From: Sodiomyces alkalinus F11
Lineage: Eukaryota > Ascomycota > Sordariomycetes > Glomerellales > Plectosphaerellaceae
DNA length: 64,000 nucleotides
Direction: 5' to 3'
NCBI RefSeq assembly: GCF_003711515.1
Contig: NW_021167092.1
Coordinates: forward strand, 425,073 to 489,072
In this document: piece by piece, positions 1 through 10,660 of the stretch
How positions within the stretch are numbered: the stretch's first letter is position 1
Layout: every line of letters begins with the position of its first letter
The notes under the pieces: model-generated
What the model saw: the letters and a program-made list of their open reading frames with translations, nothing else
Database searches by the model: none
What the model was told of the DNA's origin: nothing
Position numbers and translations under genes: made by a program

Positions 1-194
1 TTCTACGTTTAAGGTATCTTTCCAGTTTAACTTATATTACCCTGATCAGAATAGTAACTACCGATCTACTTCTTCGCTAAAGGTTATAGCGGTATTAGTT
101 ATATTTTGGTTATGCATCGTGGTTTCGCTGGACTAACCTCTTTATCTGATTTTTGTCTTAACGATCTAGTGCCACTACGTCTTTATCTGGTTAT
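1..194. repeat. Dispersed repeat, copy 1 (pairs with 29,087-29,280)
   Basis: This segment aligns without gaps to 29,087-29,280; the differences I see are mostly C/T and G/A transitions, as RIP would leave. Both copies stop matching at the same base, suggesting a real element edge. The left side runs off the window. Copy 1 is followed by copia A integrase sequence, copy 2 by unrelated sequence. I could not assign the repeat to a named family; it may be the end of a LINE or a copia fragment. Confidence 0.75.
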
Positions 195-299
195 ATTAAC
201 CTCTTTAGCCTTAACGAAGCCTATAATAGTATAAGGATTATAATACTTCTATACGATCCTTATACTTGTTAGATTATTAGAGGATTTCCTACGCTACTA

Positions 300-978
300 T
301 AAGTTAGCCCTGCCTATAATAGTGAATTTTGAGTTCTTTCTCTAGAGGCAATACCACTATATAATTATAGTAATCCGCCTAGATAGAGAAAGATCTTTTT
401 AGAAAGGCTTCGATAAATAGACCGATAAGAGAGGGATCTTAATTAATAGGTTATCGCTATATATAGCCGCGTAGAATCCGAAGGCAGAACGCCACGACGG
501 CGTTATCCTTGCTATCACGAGGACACTCGTAACGGCCTTAGGTATCTAATAGAATACATAGCCAGTACTAGTAGCTATTATAATATATCTATATAACCTT
601 ATTCCTCGAAAAGACCTCTGGTAGAAAACCCCTTAAGGGCAGATAGAGAATTAGATTAATAAGTAAGGTCTAAAAAAGATCTCGATAACGCCTATAATAA
701 GCCACTTAAAGAGGTATAGTTATAGGGTATATCCACTAACCGCGGATTATTAGTAAGGTTATAACTATAACGCTAAGCTCGTGGAGAGAGTATATATCGG
801 CTATTTAATCGGCTATAAAAGCACTAATATATATCGAATTTTAGGGCTAAAATTAAGGAAGATCCTGCGAACGAGAGACGTTACCTTTAACGAAACACTA
901 CTAAATAAAGATCGTGATATAGAGCTAGAGGTTATAAAGGACGTCTTTGAACTCCTTAATCTACCTATAGATTATTAA
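300..978 (+). pseudogene. Copia A integrase, C-terminal part
   Basis: Integrase copies element cDNA into the host genome. The relic shows the copia pattern of an AERH(D/G)GV block near 500-525, an NLIPRK-type block near 597-611 (usually N-R-T-P in this family), then a GYKSTNIYRI block and RTRDVTFNE at about 807-890, the usual end of a fungal copia integrase. The last 66 codons (781-978) happen to be stop-free, so they look like a small gene but are only the tail of this domain. The DDE catalytic core upstream is too degraded to place with certainty. Confidence 0.8.
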
Positions 979-1776
979 TAACTCCACGATCCTCTTAAAG
1001 TTACTACCAATATCGCCGATCTTCTACTTTAACTACTACTAGAGTAGAACACTATAAGAGAGGCAATAGCGGAGGCTGCTACTACTACGGCCACTACGGC
1101 TATAGCCGCTGTTGCTGCCATTGCTTCTAGGGGGGTAAATAGAGTTATAGGTTTAATAACTATTATAGAATCTGTAGAAGAATATTATAGCAAGAAGATT
1201 AACCTGATTAGAAGGCCCGTAAAACAGGGCAAATAAGCCCTATAACGCCTTCCATGGCTCCGGCGGCACCTGCTTCAATAACACCTTCTATAATTACACC
1301 TATAATTCCACCAACGGCACCTGTTTTCCCTCCTCTAATAACTATAAACGGCCCTCCTACACTGCTAACTAGAACTACGGATCTGCCGCCTATTCTTAAA
1401 CGACCTAACGATGGCGAAGATTAATCTAACGATAATACGGCTGTAACCGACCACGCCGCCGCGATAGGGATACTTTCCCCTTATTAATCGGTTCTTAATA
1501 AGGAACCGACCACTGCCACTGCCGTTAATCTGGTATCTACGGCTCCTGCTACGGCAGAGCTACCTACTATAGCTGAGTCTCCTTAAATCTCTTCTTCTAC
1601 TACTATAGCTAACTAACCTGCTTCTATAAGCAGAAAAAGCCGCCCTCCTACCACTCCGATAGCCACTGTCTACCGGCCTGCCGGTTGTAGGCGTCTAACC
1701 GACCGATATACCCCTCCTTTCTTTTATACCTTCTATAACCAGATTAAGATGCCGATGAAACCGCTGCTACGCCGCG
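979..1776 (+). other. Copia A linker between integrase and RT, low complexity
   Basis: No separate gene. The sequence is rich in GCC, ACT, CCT and ACG triplets (a Thr/Ala run at about 1,075-1,130, Pro/Thr-rich after 1,250). This is the usual disordered linker between copia integrase and reverse transcriptase. It leads into an MPKEPLNQ-type block at about 1,780 that precedes the RT domain in fungal copia proteins. Confidence 0.6.
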
Positions 1777-3337
1777 ATATGCCTAAGGAACCTCTCAACT
1801 AGTCTTAACTACTACAGAGTCCCTATAAATTGGAACAGATTAAGGCCGCCTTATAGGAGGTTGGCACGCTTACGTCAATAGACACCTTTAAACCGTAGGA
1901 ATAGTCCTATTATCAAGGACCTAGCTTAAGACTGCCTGAGTCTATGCTGAGGTTAATAGACTTTGTTCTAAGGCGACTGGACCTTAAATGGGTTTTTAAG
2001 TATAAGGTTAATTCTATAGGCTACGTTAATAAGTTTAAGGCACGCCTATACATTCGAGGGGATTAATAACTAAATAACCACCTTAACACCTACGTCTCTA
2101 CCCTCGCTAGAAGAACCTTTAGGTCCTTAATAGGTATTATAGCCTATTTCGATCTCGAGACTCGGTAACTTGACGCCGTTAACGTATTCACTAATACCCT
2201 GCTTAACGAAGAGATCTATATTAAGGACCCCCCTGGTTAGTAGTTACTCTAGTTAGCTACGGGCCTTAAAGCTGATAATTAACTCGAGGACTTTTTAAAG
2301 TAACGCCCTCCTATATAACGTAAAGAGATTTAAAAGCTACGTCGAGGATTATATAGCCTCTGCCGTTTCTTAAAGCTATAGCTAATAGCCTAGTAAAATA
2401 GATATAGACGAGAGTCTAAATCAGAGGTCTAAGACTAATTAAGTGGTTTCTTAGAGTTCGTGTAGGACGCGATCGTTAATAACGTAAACTATGGTCATCG
2501 CTTGATAACTATATTAAGGATAAGATAAAGGCGTTATAGATGGATTATAGAGGTTATAGGATTAAAAGCCCTTTTTCTTATCCTGATATTCTAGAACCTG
2601 CTAACTAATAAGCCTCCGAAGAATTAATCTATCTATATCCTTAGAAGGTCGGTTCTATTAACTACGCCGCCTATTAGACCCGGCCTAACGTCTTTAAAGC
2701 CGCTTCGAGGTTTACCGAATTTAGCACTAACCCTATAAGATGGTATTACGAAGCTGCCGATAAGTGCCTAAAGTATCTCGGCTAAATAAAGACTCTATAC
2801 CTCTACTTTGGACTATATAAAGACCACTAAAAGCCTGCACTCTTTTATACCTCCGACGCCGCCTTCGCGGACGATCGTAAGACCAGGTATAGCCCGTAAG
2901 GTTATACGACCCTCTTATTCGGGGGTTCTATAGACTAGAAGGCTAATAAGTAAGTCAGCGTTATAACCTCTAGTACTAAAGCTAAGCTTATAGCACTTTC
3001 TGCTCCTACTAGGTAATATATAGCGATAAGGCGTTTAATAAAGAACCTAATATTAAGCTTTAAGGAGGAACCACTAATAGTATACTACGATAACTAATAA
3101 ATTAAGTAGCTGCTAGAATCTCCTAGGCCGTAGGTTATCTCGAAATTAAAGTATCTTAGTATCTACGCTCTTTAGATCCGATAAACCGTCTCAAAGGGGA
3201 CTATCTTAATTAATTGGATCCCCACTAATAATACAGTTAGCGATAGCCTTATAAAGGTACTCCTACTATAGAAATATAGGGAGTTTATATATCTGCTTAG
3301 TATAGAGGTCCCGTCGAAATAGAATTAGGGTAATTGA
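1777..3337 (+). pseudogene. Copia A reverse transcriptase and RNase H
   Basis: RT and RNase H make double-stranded cDNA from the element RNA. Landmarks: LKWVFKYKVNSIGYVNKFKA at about 1,983-2,042 (the copia W-V-F-K ... K-A-R-L block), FDLETR-LDAVNVFTN at about 2,150-2,195 (first RT aspartate region), DPPG at about 2,226-2,237, then RNase H blocks SDAAFAD (about 2,850-2,870), LLFGGSID and ITSSTKAKLIALS (about 2,965-3,003). It ends with a KYREF-type block and TGA at 3,335-3,337. About twenty in-frame stops are TAA or TAG replacing Gln or Trp. At least one frame change is needed across the segment. Confidence 0.85.
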
Positions 3338-3990
3338 TAGGGACGATACCCTTCTATAGCGTTTCGATTAAACGAAAACGGTTAATTAGACCGTTGTTTT
3401 ACGTGTTTTTATGCCCCTATAGACTAATATTTAGGTACTATTTATTTACACTTTTTAACTGCTCTTTGGCTTTAACGTCTATAACGCCGTTTATTGATAT
3501 CTAGGCCTATTTTACCCTAGATATACGGCTTTAAAATGGGCCGAATAGTCAGGGTTAATCCTATAGTTCTAGAGGGGTGTATTAGATACTATAGCTATCT
3601 TATCGGGGTGTAATAAACTATATTATATTAGACGTGTGGAGTATCTCGATCCTATATACCCATAGTTATTTCCCCTGCTTTTTCCGTATAGTTAGACATC
3701 CCTATAAAGTATTATAAACTTCGCTTAGATAAATGCACACATAATTCCGGGTACTTTATTTATATTCTGACAGTTAAAAGTAAGTATGGCAATTATGGAT
3801 AATTATCACTATATTTGGACTGTTAGAGAATTTCTGCTACCGTAATATTAGTGGTGAAGATTCTATAGGTATCTACCTAGATTATAATGTCGGTAATCCG
3901 GCCTATTACGTAATCGTAAAACCTACGGTTTATTCGATATACCCCCTAATTGCCCTAAGAGTTAGTTCGGCGATTAAAGCTATTCGTAAC
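3338..3990. other. Untranslated/LTR-like remnant between copia A and copia C
   Basis: No coding signal on either strand. A purine tract AGAGGGG followed by TGTATTAG at 3,571-3,585 looks like a polypurine tract and the start of a copia 3' LTR. No second LTR copy is in the window to confirm it. The rest could be the tail-to-tail 3' ends of copia A (+) and copia C (-). Confidence 0.35.
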
Positions 3991-4236
3991 TTATAGATAT
4001 AATAGCTATATAATCTCTTCGCTATAGCCGCCCTTAAATTCGTCCTCTAAGTCTTCTAAGTATTCTATCCGGATTTGCTTTAGCGTATTTTAACATAACC
4101 GTTCCTGTATACCTATTACTCTAACCTAGGACCTGAATATCGCGAACTTCTCGCCGTATAGTGCCTTTATCAGGCCGTCTGCTACTATTTCCGCACTCGT
4201 ACTATATCTTATAAGTATTTACTCTTATTCCTTTAC
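3991..4236 (-). pseudogene. Copia C RNase H C-terminus (part 2, after the LINE insertion)
   Basis: On the minus strand this reads STSAEIVADGLIKALYGEKF followed by an FRSQVRVIGIQ-type segment, the copia block M-V-A-D-G-L-T-K-A-L with ATG to ATA and ACG to ATA changes. It continues into an acidic tail (EDLEDEF at about 4,030-4,050). It is the end of a copia polyprotein whose preceding part lies at 7,068-7,190, on the other side of LINE A. When one target-site copy is removed the two halves share one frame. The true stop is unclear because several TAA/TAG codons follow. Confidence 0.75.
4227..4236. repeat. Target-site duplication of LINE A, left copy
   Basis: ATTCCTTTAC here matches ATTTCTTTAC at 7,068-7,077 at 9 of 10 positions; the mismatch is C/T, as RIP would leave. 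It marks the insertion of LINE A into copia C. Confidence 0.75.
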
Positions 4237-7067
4237 GTTTTTTTAAATTCTTTTTTATTACGCGCATACAGCCCTAAAGCTATGGCACGGCACCTATCGC
4301 CCTAGGGGCTAAGGCTATCATGAGCTAGGTACAGTAAAATAAAGTGTTCTAATAAACAAATGAAATCCTCCGTAACAATCTGCCTAATAAACCTAATAGG
4401 TAAAAACCAAAGCAAGATAACTAGACCGCAGGAATCGAGGTTTACGCCCTATACTACTCCGCCGAAGCTATTGTGATAACTAAAAAGTAGGCCTATAAGG
4501 CCTGTATTCCTCTTTTAGTACCGAATAATAGTAGCAGTGATAGCGGTAGGCCTGCTAGGGCTTCCCGCAGGGCTCTTCGTTCCTCTTTATAAAAAGGATA
4601 AGAAAGAATAAGGTGTGCTGTATCCTGTATAGGGGAGCCGGGACAGGAATATCGGTCGTTAGCGCAGTTTTAGGCCCTTTTTTAGTGGGTTTTGAGATAT
4701 CCGAAGCCGGGTTTTAACTGCGTAAAAGCCGACTTTACCTACTCAGGGCCCTATATTAGTAGTGGTTTTCGGGAGAAACGGAGGTTATCGCGGACTAGAC
4801 GCCTATAAAGGCGGCCTAAACGCACCGATTTACCCCTTTTCTCCGCCTTTTCTTTGTCGTTCTAAAAAGCCTTCTAGTCTTTAATTAAGGCTTCGTTAAC
4901 CCGGCGTTGTAGGTAGCTAATGGTAACTAAACCAACGGACTTAGTAGCTGTTTTAGGATCTAGTGCCCCTTTAGCTGCTTTATCCGCTAGTTTATTCTCT
5001 TCTATCCCTATATACGAGGGGCACCACCACATAGACACCGAAGTGCCTAGTTATTTAAGGCGTAAGATAAGGTCTTTAACTTCTATAGCCTACTATAAGG
5101 TGCACTGAAGCTTCTGAATAGCCGGCTAGAAATCACTAAAGATATAGCCCTCTAGGGGCCTAGGCGTCTGCTCTAGGGTACCGTAAAGGGCCTGAAGAAT
5201 AGCGTATAATTTAGCGTCCGCGACTTCGGCAGCGGCCTCTAGGTTAAAGCCTATAGCTTTACAGGGCCTTCCGGTATTACTCCACTGTATTATAGCGGCT
5301 ATAGCCTACGAGGGTCCTATAGGGGGCCTAGTAGGGTGGCCTAAGGAGCCGTCGATATAGAAAACAGCGGTCTATTCACCTAGGTTATGCTGTATTTCGG
5401 CGAGGGCTTCGAGGTAGGCTGTTTTCTAGTCGAGGGTTTTAGGGCCAGGGCTAAGGTCGGTAGCTATTTCGGGTCGGTCTTTAAAAGGGAAAAAAGGTCT
5501 TAGGTCTGCTGTAGGTTCCGAAGCCTAGGGGACCTCCCACCCAGCCGAAGGACCCTCGATATCCTAAGACTAACCTACTAATGCCACTGTTTCTAGGCCT
5601 AGCCTGTATAGTTATATAGTGGGTAGTAGGTTCTATAACCGGGCGAGGTGGTTTTCGCTGCCTAGTAGCTAGCGTTTAATAGAGTGGTTCGGCAGGAACT
5701 TTAAGGTCCTAAAGGCATATAGCCTATTAGACCGAGTTAACCGAACCGCCGCTAGGGGCACCGCTGCTTCGAGTTCTAAAGGCCGTAAAGGGGCCCCCCT
5801 AAAAGCACCTAGGGCCCTGACTAGAGCGCCGTACTATAAACGTTCTAGGCGGTCCACGAGATCTTTTTTCGCTGATTTAGGGTCCTACCAGAGTTACGAG
5901 CCAAAATCAGCTAAGGAAGCTATACAAGCTATATATAGCAACGGTAAAGCCTTAAAAGAAAGGCCCTTCTATGAGCTAGCTAGCCTATATAGCCTATTTA
6001 GGGCCCCTGAAGCTAAGTTTAGGCGTTTTTCGACGTGGGGTTTAAAGAATAGCTTAGGATTAAACTAGACCCTAAGCCACCTAATAGCACCTAGCGCTAG
6101 TTTAACTAGGTGCCCCCCTATAGTAATCGGAGTATCTTCTATAAAGCGTCTTCGGTAGAAGTGAATAAGCTCTGTTTTGCGGTGGTCGAAATGGACTCGG
6201 TTAACGTTTACTACGTTTAAAAAACAGGCTACGGCTGTTTCTAGGGTTTTATAGTTTTTCCTAGTCGACGTAGACGCTATAGATAGCTGAAAATCGTCGA
6301 TATAGGATGGCTAAAGCCCCCGAAAATCCGGTCCGGCTATAACCTTCCTAATATAAATTAGGAATAGGATAGGGGAAACCGGAGAGCCTTATAGAACCCC
6401 TATATTTAGGGGGGTAGGCTGCTAAACCTGCCCCTCGAAAGCTAGTTAGATACGCCTATTTTCTATAAAAGAGGCTACCTATTTAACAAGGTTCGGGGGT
6501 AGTTAGAGGTCTTAAAGGGTCCTAAGTAGCTAGGGATAGGCGATATAATCGAAGGCTCCTTTAATAACTAAAACTAGCGTAGAGATTATAAGATTTTAGC
6601 GTGATTTACGCTGTTTTTCGATATAGTGGAGGAGGAGAAGGGCTATATCGATAGCAGAGCGTTGTTTTCTACCCCCTATTTAACTAGGGTATAGAACGTC
6701 GTTGCCGGTATTAGCTATAAAGCTAAGCCTAGCAGCCATATCCCTTTCGAGTACTTTACCTAGGCAGTTTAGAAGGACTATAATCCTATAAGACTTAGGA
6801 TCTGAATAGTCCTTCTTCCCTGGCTTCGGTAGAATAACCCCGAGGGCGTCTTTCAAGCAGGTAGGGTGGTGCCCTACGGAAAAGAGTGCTGAGTAGGCCT
6901 ATAAAAAGGACCCGGGAATAGCCTTATAGGCCGGTTGGATCGGCTTTAAACCTATCCTGTTAGGTCCAGGGGCTTTCCCTTTAGCGGCTTCAAAATTCGC
7001 GCGTTGTAGCTCTGTAGCCTATAGGCTATGCCACTTCCACGATCTTCTAAGGCCTATACTGCGTGAT
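4237..7067 (-). mobile_element. LINE A: 5'-truncated Tad1-like non-LTR retrotransposon
   Basis: This 2.8-kb element is homologous, in reverse orientation, to the 3' part of LINE B (about 16,050-18,882). It has an A-rich 3' end (T-rich on the plus strand at 4,237-4,258), a 5' truncation inside the reverse transcriptase region, and a 10-bp target-site duplication, the three hallmarks of target-primed reverse transcription. It interrupts the RNase H frame of copia C. CA and TG dinucleotides are commoner than in gypsy 3, suggesting lighter RIP or a younger insertion. Confidence 0.85.
4442..7060 (-). pseudogene. LINE A ORF2 relic: reverse transcriptase, RNase H, C-terminal domain
   Basis: Same protein as LINE B ORF2 from the RT palm to the C-terminus. 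The minus strand shows the GVPQGSP-type region near 6,380-6,410, the Y-I-D-D-type loop near 6,295-6,310 and RNase H blocks around 5,150-5,400. It ends E-W/stop-Y-K/R-A then TAA (complement at 4,442-4,444), aligned with the LINE B stop at 18,684-18,686. In-frame TAG/TAA and frameshifts make it non-functional. The endonuclease and ORF1 are lost through the 5' truncation. Confidence 0.8.
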
Positions 7068-7077
7068 ATTTCTTTAC
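7068..7077. repeat. Target-site duplication of LINE A, right copy
   Basis: ATTTCTTTAC, partner of 4,227-4,236. Deleting LINE A and one copy joins the two copia C fragments in one reading frame. Confidence 0.75.
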
Positions 7078-7190
7078 TTAATATAGCTAGTAGTCGTAGA
7101 TATTTATATAGTGTAGGCGCGTTATTAACATAATAATCTGTTAATTAACTAACCGAATAGTTTAGTTATTATCGTATAGAGTCCTTACTT
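7068..7190 (-). pseudogene. Copia C RNase H (part 1, before the LINE insertion)
   Basis: The minus strand reads LYDNNQTIRLV (the copia C-D-N-Q-S-A-I-x-L block), then LITRLHYINIYDY, equivalent to the T-K-H-I-D-I-R-Y-H block, and then runs into the LINE A target site. It continues at 4,236 downward. Upstream copia C sequence is not recognisable beyond about 7,200, so the element is truncated or too degraded there. Confidence 0.7.
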
Positions 7191-8094
7191 CCAGATTATT
7201 AAATTCTACTCTGTGACGGCTTATTAAAAGGTATTCACGTATTAAGGCCGAAAATATAGTTTATTCGAACGAAGGAAGAAAAGAAGGAAAGGAAAAGCTT
7301 GCGCGGTGTGTAGGCGGCTAAGTATAGGTTAGATCATATAGGCCTTGCTAGGAGGTCCGTGCTTCTTAGTCCCGGCTATTACCGGGGACTATTTTACGGG
7401 CTATAGCCCGTAATATACTCCCCCCGGGGGGGCGGCGAGGTCGCGGTCGTGTTATAGTCGCGCGGTTATAACCTTGTATTACCCTGGCCTCGCTGCGTGT
7501 AATCTAAAAATAGCCTCCTTTATTTACTTTTATTAAAGGCGCTTAAAGAGAGGCATTCTGTAGTAGCCAATGTCCTTTTAGGACTAAAATAGCATAAAGG
7601 AGCTCTTATATAGCGGTGTCCTCGCGAGGTCTTCGCCGGTATACGTGCTCGGTATAAGCGATATACCGACTCTATATATAACCGGGAGTTGTTCCTTCCA
7701 CCCTAATAGCGTAGGAAGGGTAGTAAAATAAACCTCCTACTATTTCTTATTTTTACTATTTTCTTCCTTTTCTATAGCTTTTATTTTGTCTATTGCTTTT
7801 TAATTAGTTTTTATATCGTCAATAGCCCCGAGATACCTCGCCGGTCCCGTAGTAGTATAACTAATATTGCCGAGTAATAGCTTATTCTTTAAGGCGCCTA
7901 TATCCTCGTCGCCGTGAGTTAGCACGCCCCTCGCTTATAGTTTAGTGCCGTAGCTAACTTATTAGTAGATATCTAACTTTAAGTCCCCTAGTAAGCGCCC
8001 TTATAAGGGTAGTAGTGATAACGATATAGGTTTAGCCTATATTACTATATACTATAGGGTCGGCCAGAACTAATAGGGAGTAGACTCTAACCCC
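7191..8094. other. Non-coding stretch with palindromes, probably gypsy 3 3' LTR region
   Basis: I see no convincing reading frame. The left part is GC-rich with palindromes (7,394-7,413 and a C6G6 run at about 7,420-7,432); the middle is T-rich (7,730-7,800). At 8,091-8,100 a CCCCCCCTCC tract lies where the minus-strand polypurine tract of gypsy 3 should be, immediately right of its 3' LTR. No second LTR copy exists to define the LTR, so its limits are unknown. Confidence 0.35.
7394..7413. repeat. Perfect 20-bp palindrome
   Basis: TTACGGGCTATAGCCCGTAA is identical to its reverse complement. It is followed closely by CCCCCCGGGGGG. It could form a cruciform or hairpin; its role is unknown. Confidence 0.9.
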
Positions 8095-9081
8095 CCCTCC
8101 TAAGAAGCGCCGAGCTCCTAAAAACCCGCCCAGCCCTTACCGCCTCGCTCTCTACGCGTAGTACGCTACCCGGTAGTATAAACAGGAATATACTATTGAG
8201 TATTATTACTAGTTAGGCCCTAGTGCCGCTTATACCGACGCTAACTATTACGAGTACTTCTACTATACTTATAAATACTCTAAGGTAAGTATACCGGTTA
8301 TATATAAAGTAACCGCGACTAATAAGCGATATAACTCCTTTTCACCGCCTATAACGCCGCTAACGCCTTATAGATACCGCTTATACTATAAATAAAGACT
8401 CTAATAATAAGGATATAAGTTTATATCTACCCTTCGCTTAATAGCCTTAATACTAATTCTTTCCTATAGAATCGCGGTTAGTCCTAGAATACTTATAGCC
8501 GTTTTTAGGTCGCTCCTAGCCTAGCTAAGTTAAGTAAAAACGTCGCTAGTCCTTTATAGTCCCCCACTTTTACCGTCGCCGCCGCTCCTATCCCCGCTCT
8601 TACTCCAATCATTACTCCCGTTTCCGTTACCGCCCCGCCTACTATTATCGCCCCGCTATCCGCCGCTACCTAGCCCTTTACTACTAAGTTTCAGGTAAGT
8701 ATAGTATAGGCTCTTAACGATATCGTTACCTTTGTACGTAGTATAGATAAAACGCTTAAGGACGTGTTATAAGGGCTATCGGACTATAATACTACCCTCT
8801 TCCTTATATAGGCAGAGGTTTATAGTATCTCTAATAGCGCTAAGCGCGTATACCGGTATTTCGCCGAGTTATACCTTATTCCGGCTTATAGTACACCGGA
8901 GGTAGCCCCTAAGGCTATACATGCTTCGGCTCCTCCCTAGGAGGTTATTACTCCTTTTATTATTAATAGCGAGGAGGGCGTAGCTACCTCGGCGGCTTAC
9001 TTTAAGCCGATAAAGGAGTTATAGGTAAATACCGCTACGGGCAGTATAGCCTTATAAGAGGAGGAGTTAGAGGAGGGGAGG
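8095..9081 (+). pseudogene. Antisense accessory gene of gypsy 3, Cys-rich and spliced
   Basis: Lies between the gypsy 3 chromodomain and its 3' end, on the strand opposite to gypsy 3 pol. Exon 1 (about 8,095-8,284) encodes a Pro/Lys-rich start, a C-x2-C (now Tyr) at 8,153-8,164, then C-x2-C-x4-C-x-C at 8,246-8,278 (all four Cys now TAT/TAC). A putative intron 8,285-8,373 (GTAAGT, CTAAC, TATAG) changes frame by exactly the amount needed to enter the next open frame. Exon 2 encodes a Pro/Ala/Thr-rich linker (about 8,560-8,690), a helical stretch (about 8,700-8,870) and an acidic end (EEELEEG near 9,055-9,085). Remaining stops are TAA/TAG. Function unknown. Confidence 0.6.
8285..8373 (+). other. 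Putative fungal intron in the gypsy 3 antisense gene
   Basis: AAG then GTAAGT at 8,285, a CTAAC branch site at 8,360-8,364 and TATAG ending at 8,373; 89 nt. The upstream frame carries the Cys motif and the downstream frame carries the Pro/Thr linker. They differ by one position, and removal of the intron joins them in phase 0. Confidence 0.55.
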
Positions 9082-9289
9082 TTATAGAGTAATAGGTCTT
9101 TTCGGCTACTTAGGTTATTTTCATCGTTTTTAGTGTTTGAGGTCTTTACTATTTTTTACTTAGTTTCTTATTACTTATATATTAAATAGGGTAAGGGTAT
9201 AACCCTAACATAATCTCGCTTTCGATTCTTATCCTACTCGCTATTATATTAGCCTTCTTTCACGCTTATATCTTTTTCGTATATTATTA

Positions 9290-9499
9290 TAAAAGCATAT
9301 TATTCGACTATACCGGGCTATACTTTTTCTCGAATTCGTCGAGCGCTTATATCTCCCGTATACTCTTAAGCGGTTCTTATATTAGTTCTATATAGCCCTC
9401 CTATTATACTAATACCTCGCGGACCTTGCCGCGACCTCGCTTTCGGGTATAGGTATAAAGGACTTCCTCTACTACCTATTCCTTCTCTTTATTTAGCCC
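9290..9499 (-). pseudogene. Gypsy 3 C-terminal chromodomain
   Basis: The minus strand reads VVEEVLYTYTRKRGRGKVRE followed by VLVQQEGYIELIQEPL, matching the chromodomain pattern (W-E-V-E-x-I-L-D ... L-V-K-W-x-G-Y ... T-W-E-P-L). Trp codons have become stops or Gln-like. Chromodomains bind methylated histone H3 tails and steer integration to heterochromatin, which fits the nested context. Confidence 0.75.
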
Positions 9500-10660
9500 T
9501 TCCCGGATAAATAGCGGCTAAGAGTCTATTATCGCTTACCCTAGTAGGGGGTTATAATCGGCTCGCCGTAAAAGATCTACGTAAAAGCGGTTATAGATCT
9601 ATAAGGGGACATTTAGCTTTACGATATATAAGTTAATAACCTTCGTGATTTTATACTTATAGTAAAGCTAGGTAAGTTTCTTTAATAGCCGTAGCGAGGA
9701 GTAATTAGCGATATCCTACTATATAAGGTCGTCCTTTTCGAACCTCTTAGTAGGATAATATTAATAGTTCGCCGACTCCTTTTAGTATAGTTATATAATA
9801 GCTATCACGGCTTAGGCGAACTAAGTAGCTTCCTAAAAGCAATCTAGTAGGTCCTAGATAGAAGTCTCGCGCTTATCGGTCGGCGTAGTCTTATTAACTT
9901 AAAGAGAATCCACGTAGTACCCGTGTTATAGGATGAATGGGCTTATTTAGATCGTTAAGTTTACCCGGTTATTTAAGGCTAGTTACGCTACCGGTAATGG
10001 TATATTCTAATCGTCTCAGGCATAATAGATATACGCCTATAAGTAGGCTTAAACCGCCTAGTTAATACGTTTAGGACCTTTATCCGTCTAAGGGTAATAT
10101 ATGGTGCTAAGTTATTATTTAATACCCGCGAGTTTATAGAAGTATTACTAAAAGCGGCTAGTCTAGTTTAACCCTTTATCGCTAATAATAGACTTTGGTA
10201 TTCAGTCGAACCTATAATAGTATAATAACAACCGTTTAGTACAGGCTTTAGTATCTATAATATCTATCGCTTTAAGTGTTACCGATTTTAAGAGTCAGTT
10301 AATAATTATCTATAAGTATTTATACTTTCCTTCGCGGGTAGGTAATAGGTCCGTTATAAAGTCTATTATGATATCGTAGAAGGTTCGCTCTAGTACAAGG
10401 AGTAAGTGTAGTAATCCTCTTTTTATACCCCTTCATATATAGCTAGCTCGGTATATATCGTAATTCCGTATAAACCTTCAAACATTATAATTTATACCGG
10501 GCTAAAAGAATTAACGGGCGATTAGGGTAATAATATTATCTTTATCTAAATGTTTACTAATTACTAAGTCGTGGATCGCTTCTATAAGGCGGCCTTATAA
10601 CGGGTAACTTACTGCGTCTTCGCTATCTCCTAGTATTTATATCCGGTCTTAAAATATTAG
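9500..10660 (-). pseudogene. Gypsy 3 integrase
   Basis: The minus strand shows the block RFDQIPKSIISDKGQTR (family D-R-G-x-x-F/T-S) at about 10,170-10,220, carrying the second catalytic aspartate. The segment lies between RNase H and the chromodomain as expected. The zinc-binding H-H-C-C part is too eroded to place. Confidence 0.65.

Larger units (their letters stand above)
200..3337 (+). mobile_element. Copia A: RIP-degraded Ty1/copia retrotransposon, 5' part missing
   Basis: Reading through TAA/TAG gives, in copia order, integrase, a Pro/Thr/Ala-rich linker, reverse transcriptase and RNase H. The order INT before RT separates copia from Ty3/gypsy elements. Gag, protease and the 5' LTR are not in the window. 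The reading frame ends at a TGA at 3,335-3,337, a stop that CpA-type RIP does not readily create, so it is probably the native end. RIP looks lighter here than at 8-13 kb, since many CA and TG dinucleotides survive (for example 1,500-1,700). Confidence 0.85.

Noticed and set aside
3571..3990. Copia A 3' LTR
   Set aside because: A polypurine-like tract and TGTA start are visible, but no partner LTR is in the window, so limits cannot be supported.
8695..8745. A second intron in the gypsy 3 antisense gene (CAG|GTAAGT at 8,695)
   Set aside because: The reading frame continues through it without splicing, so the donor-like sequence is not needed.
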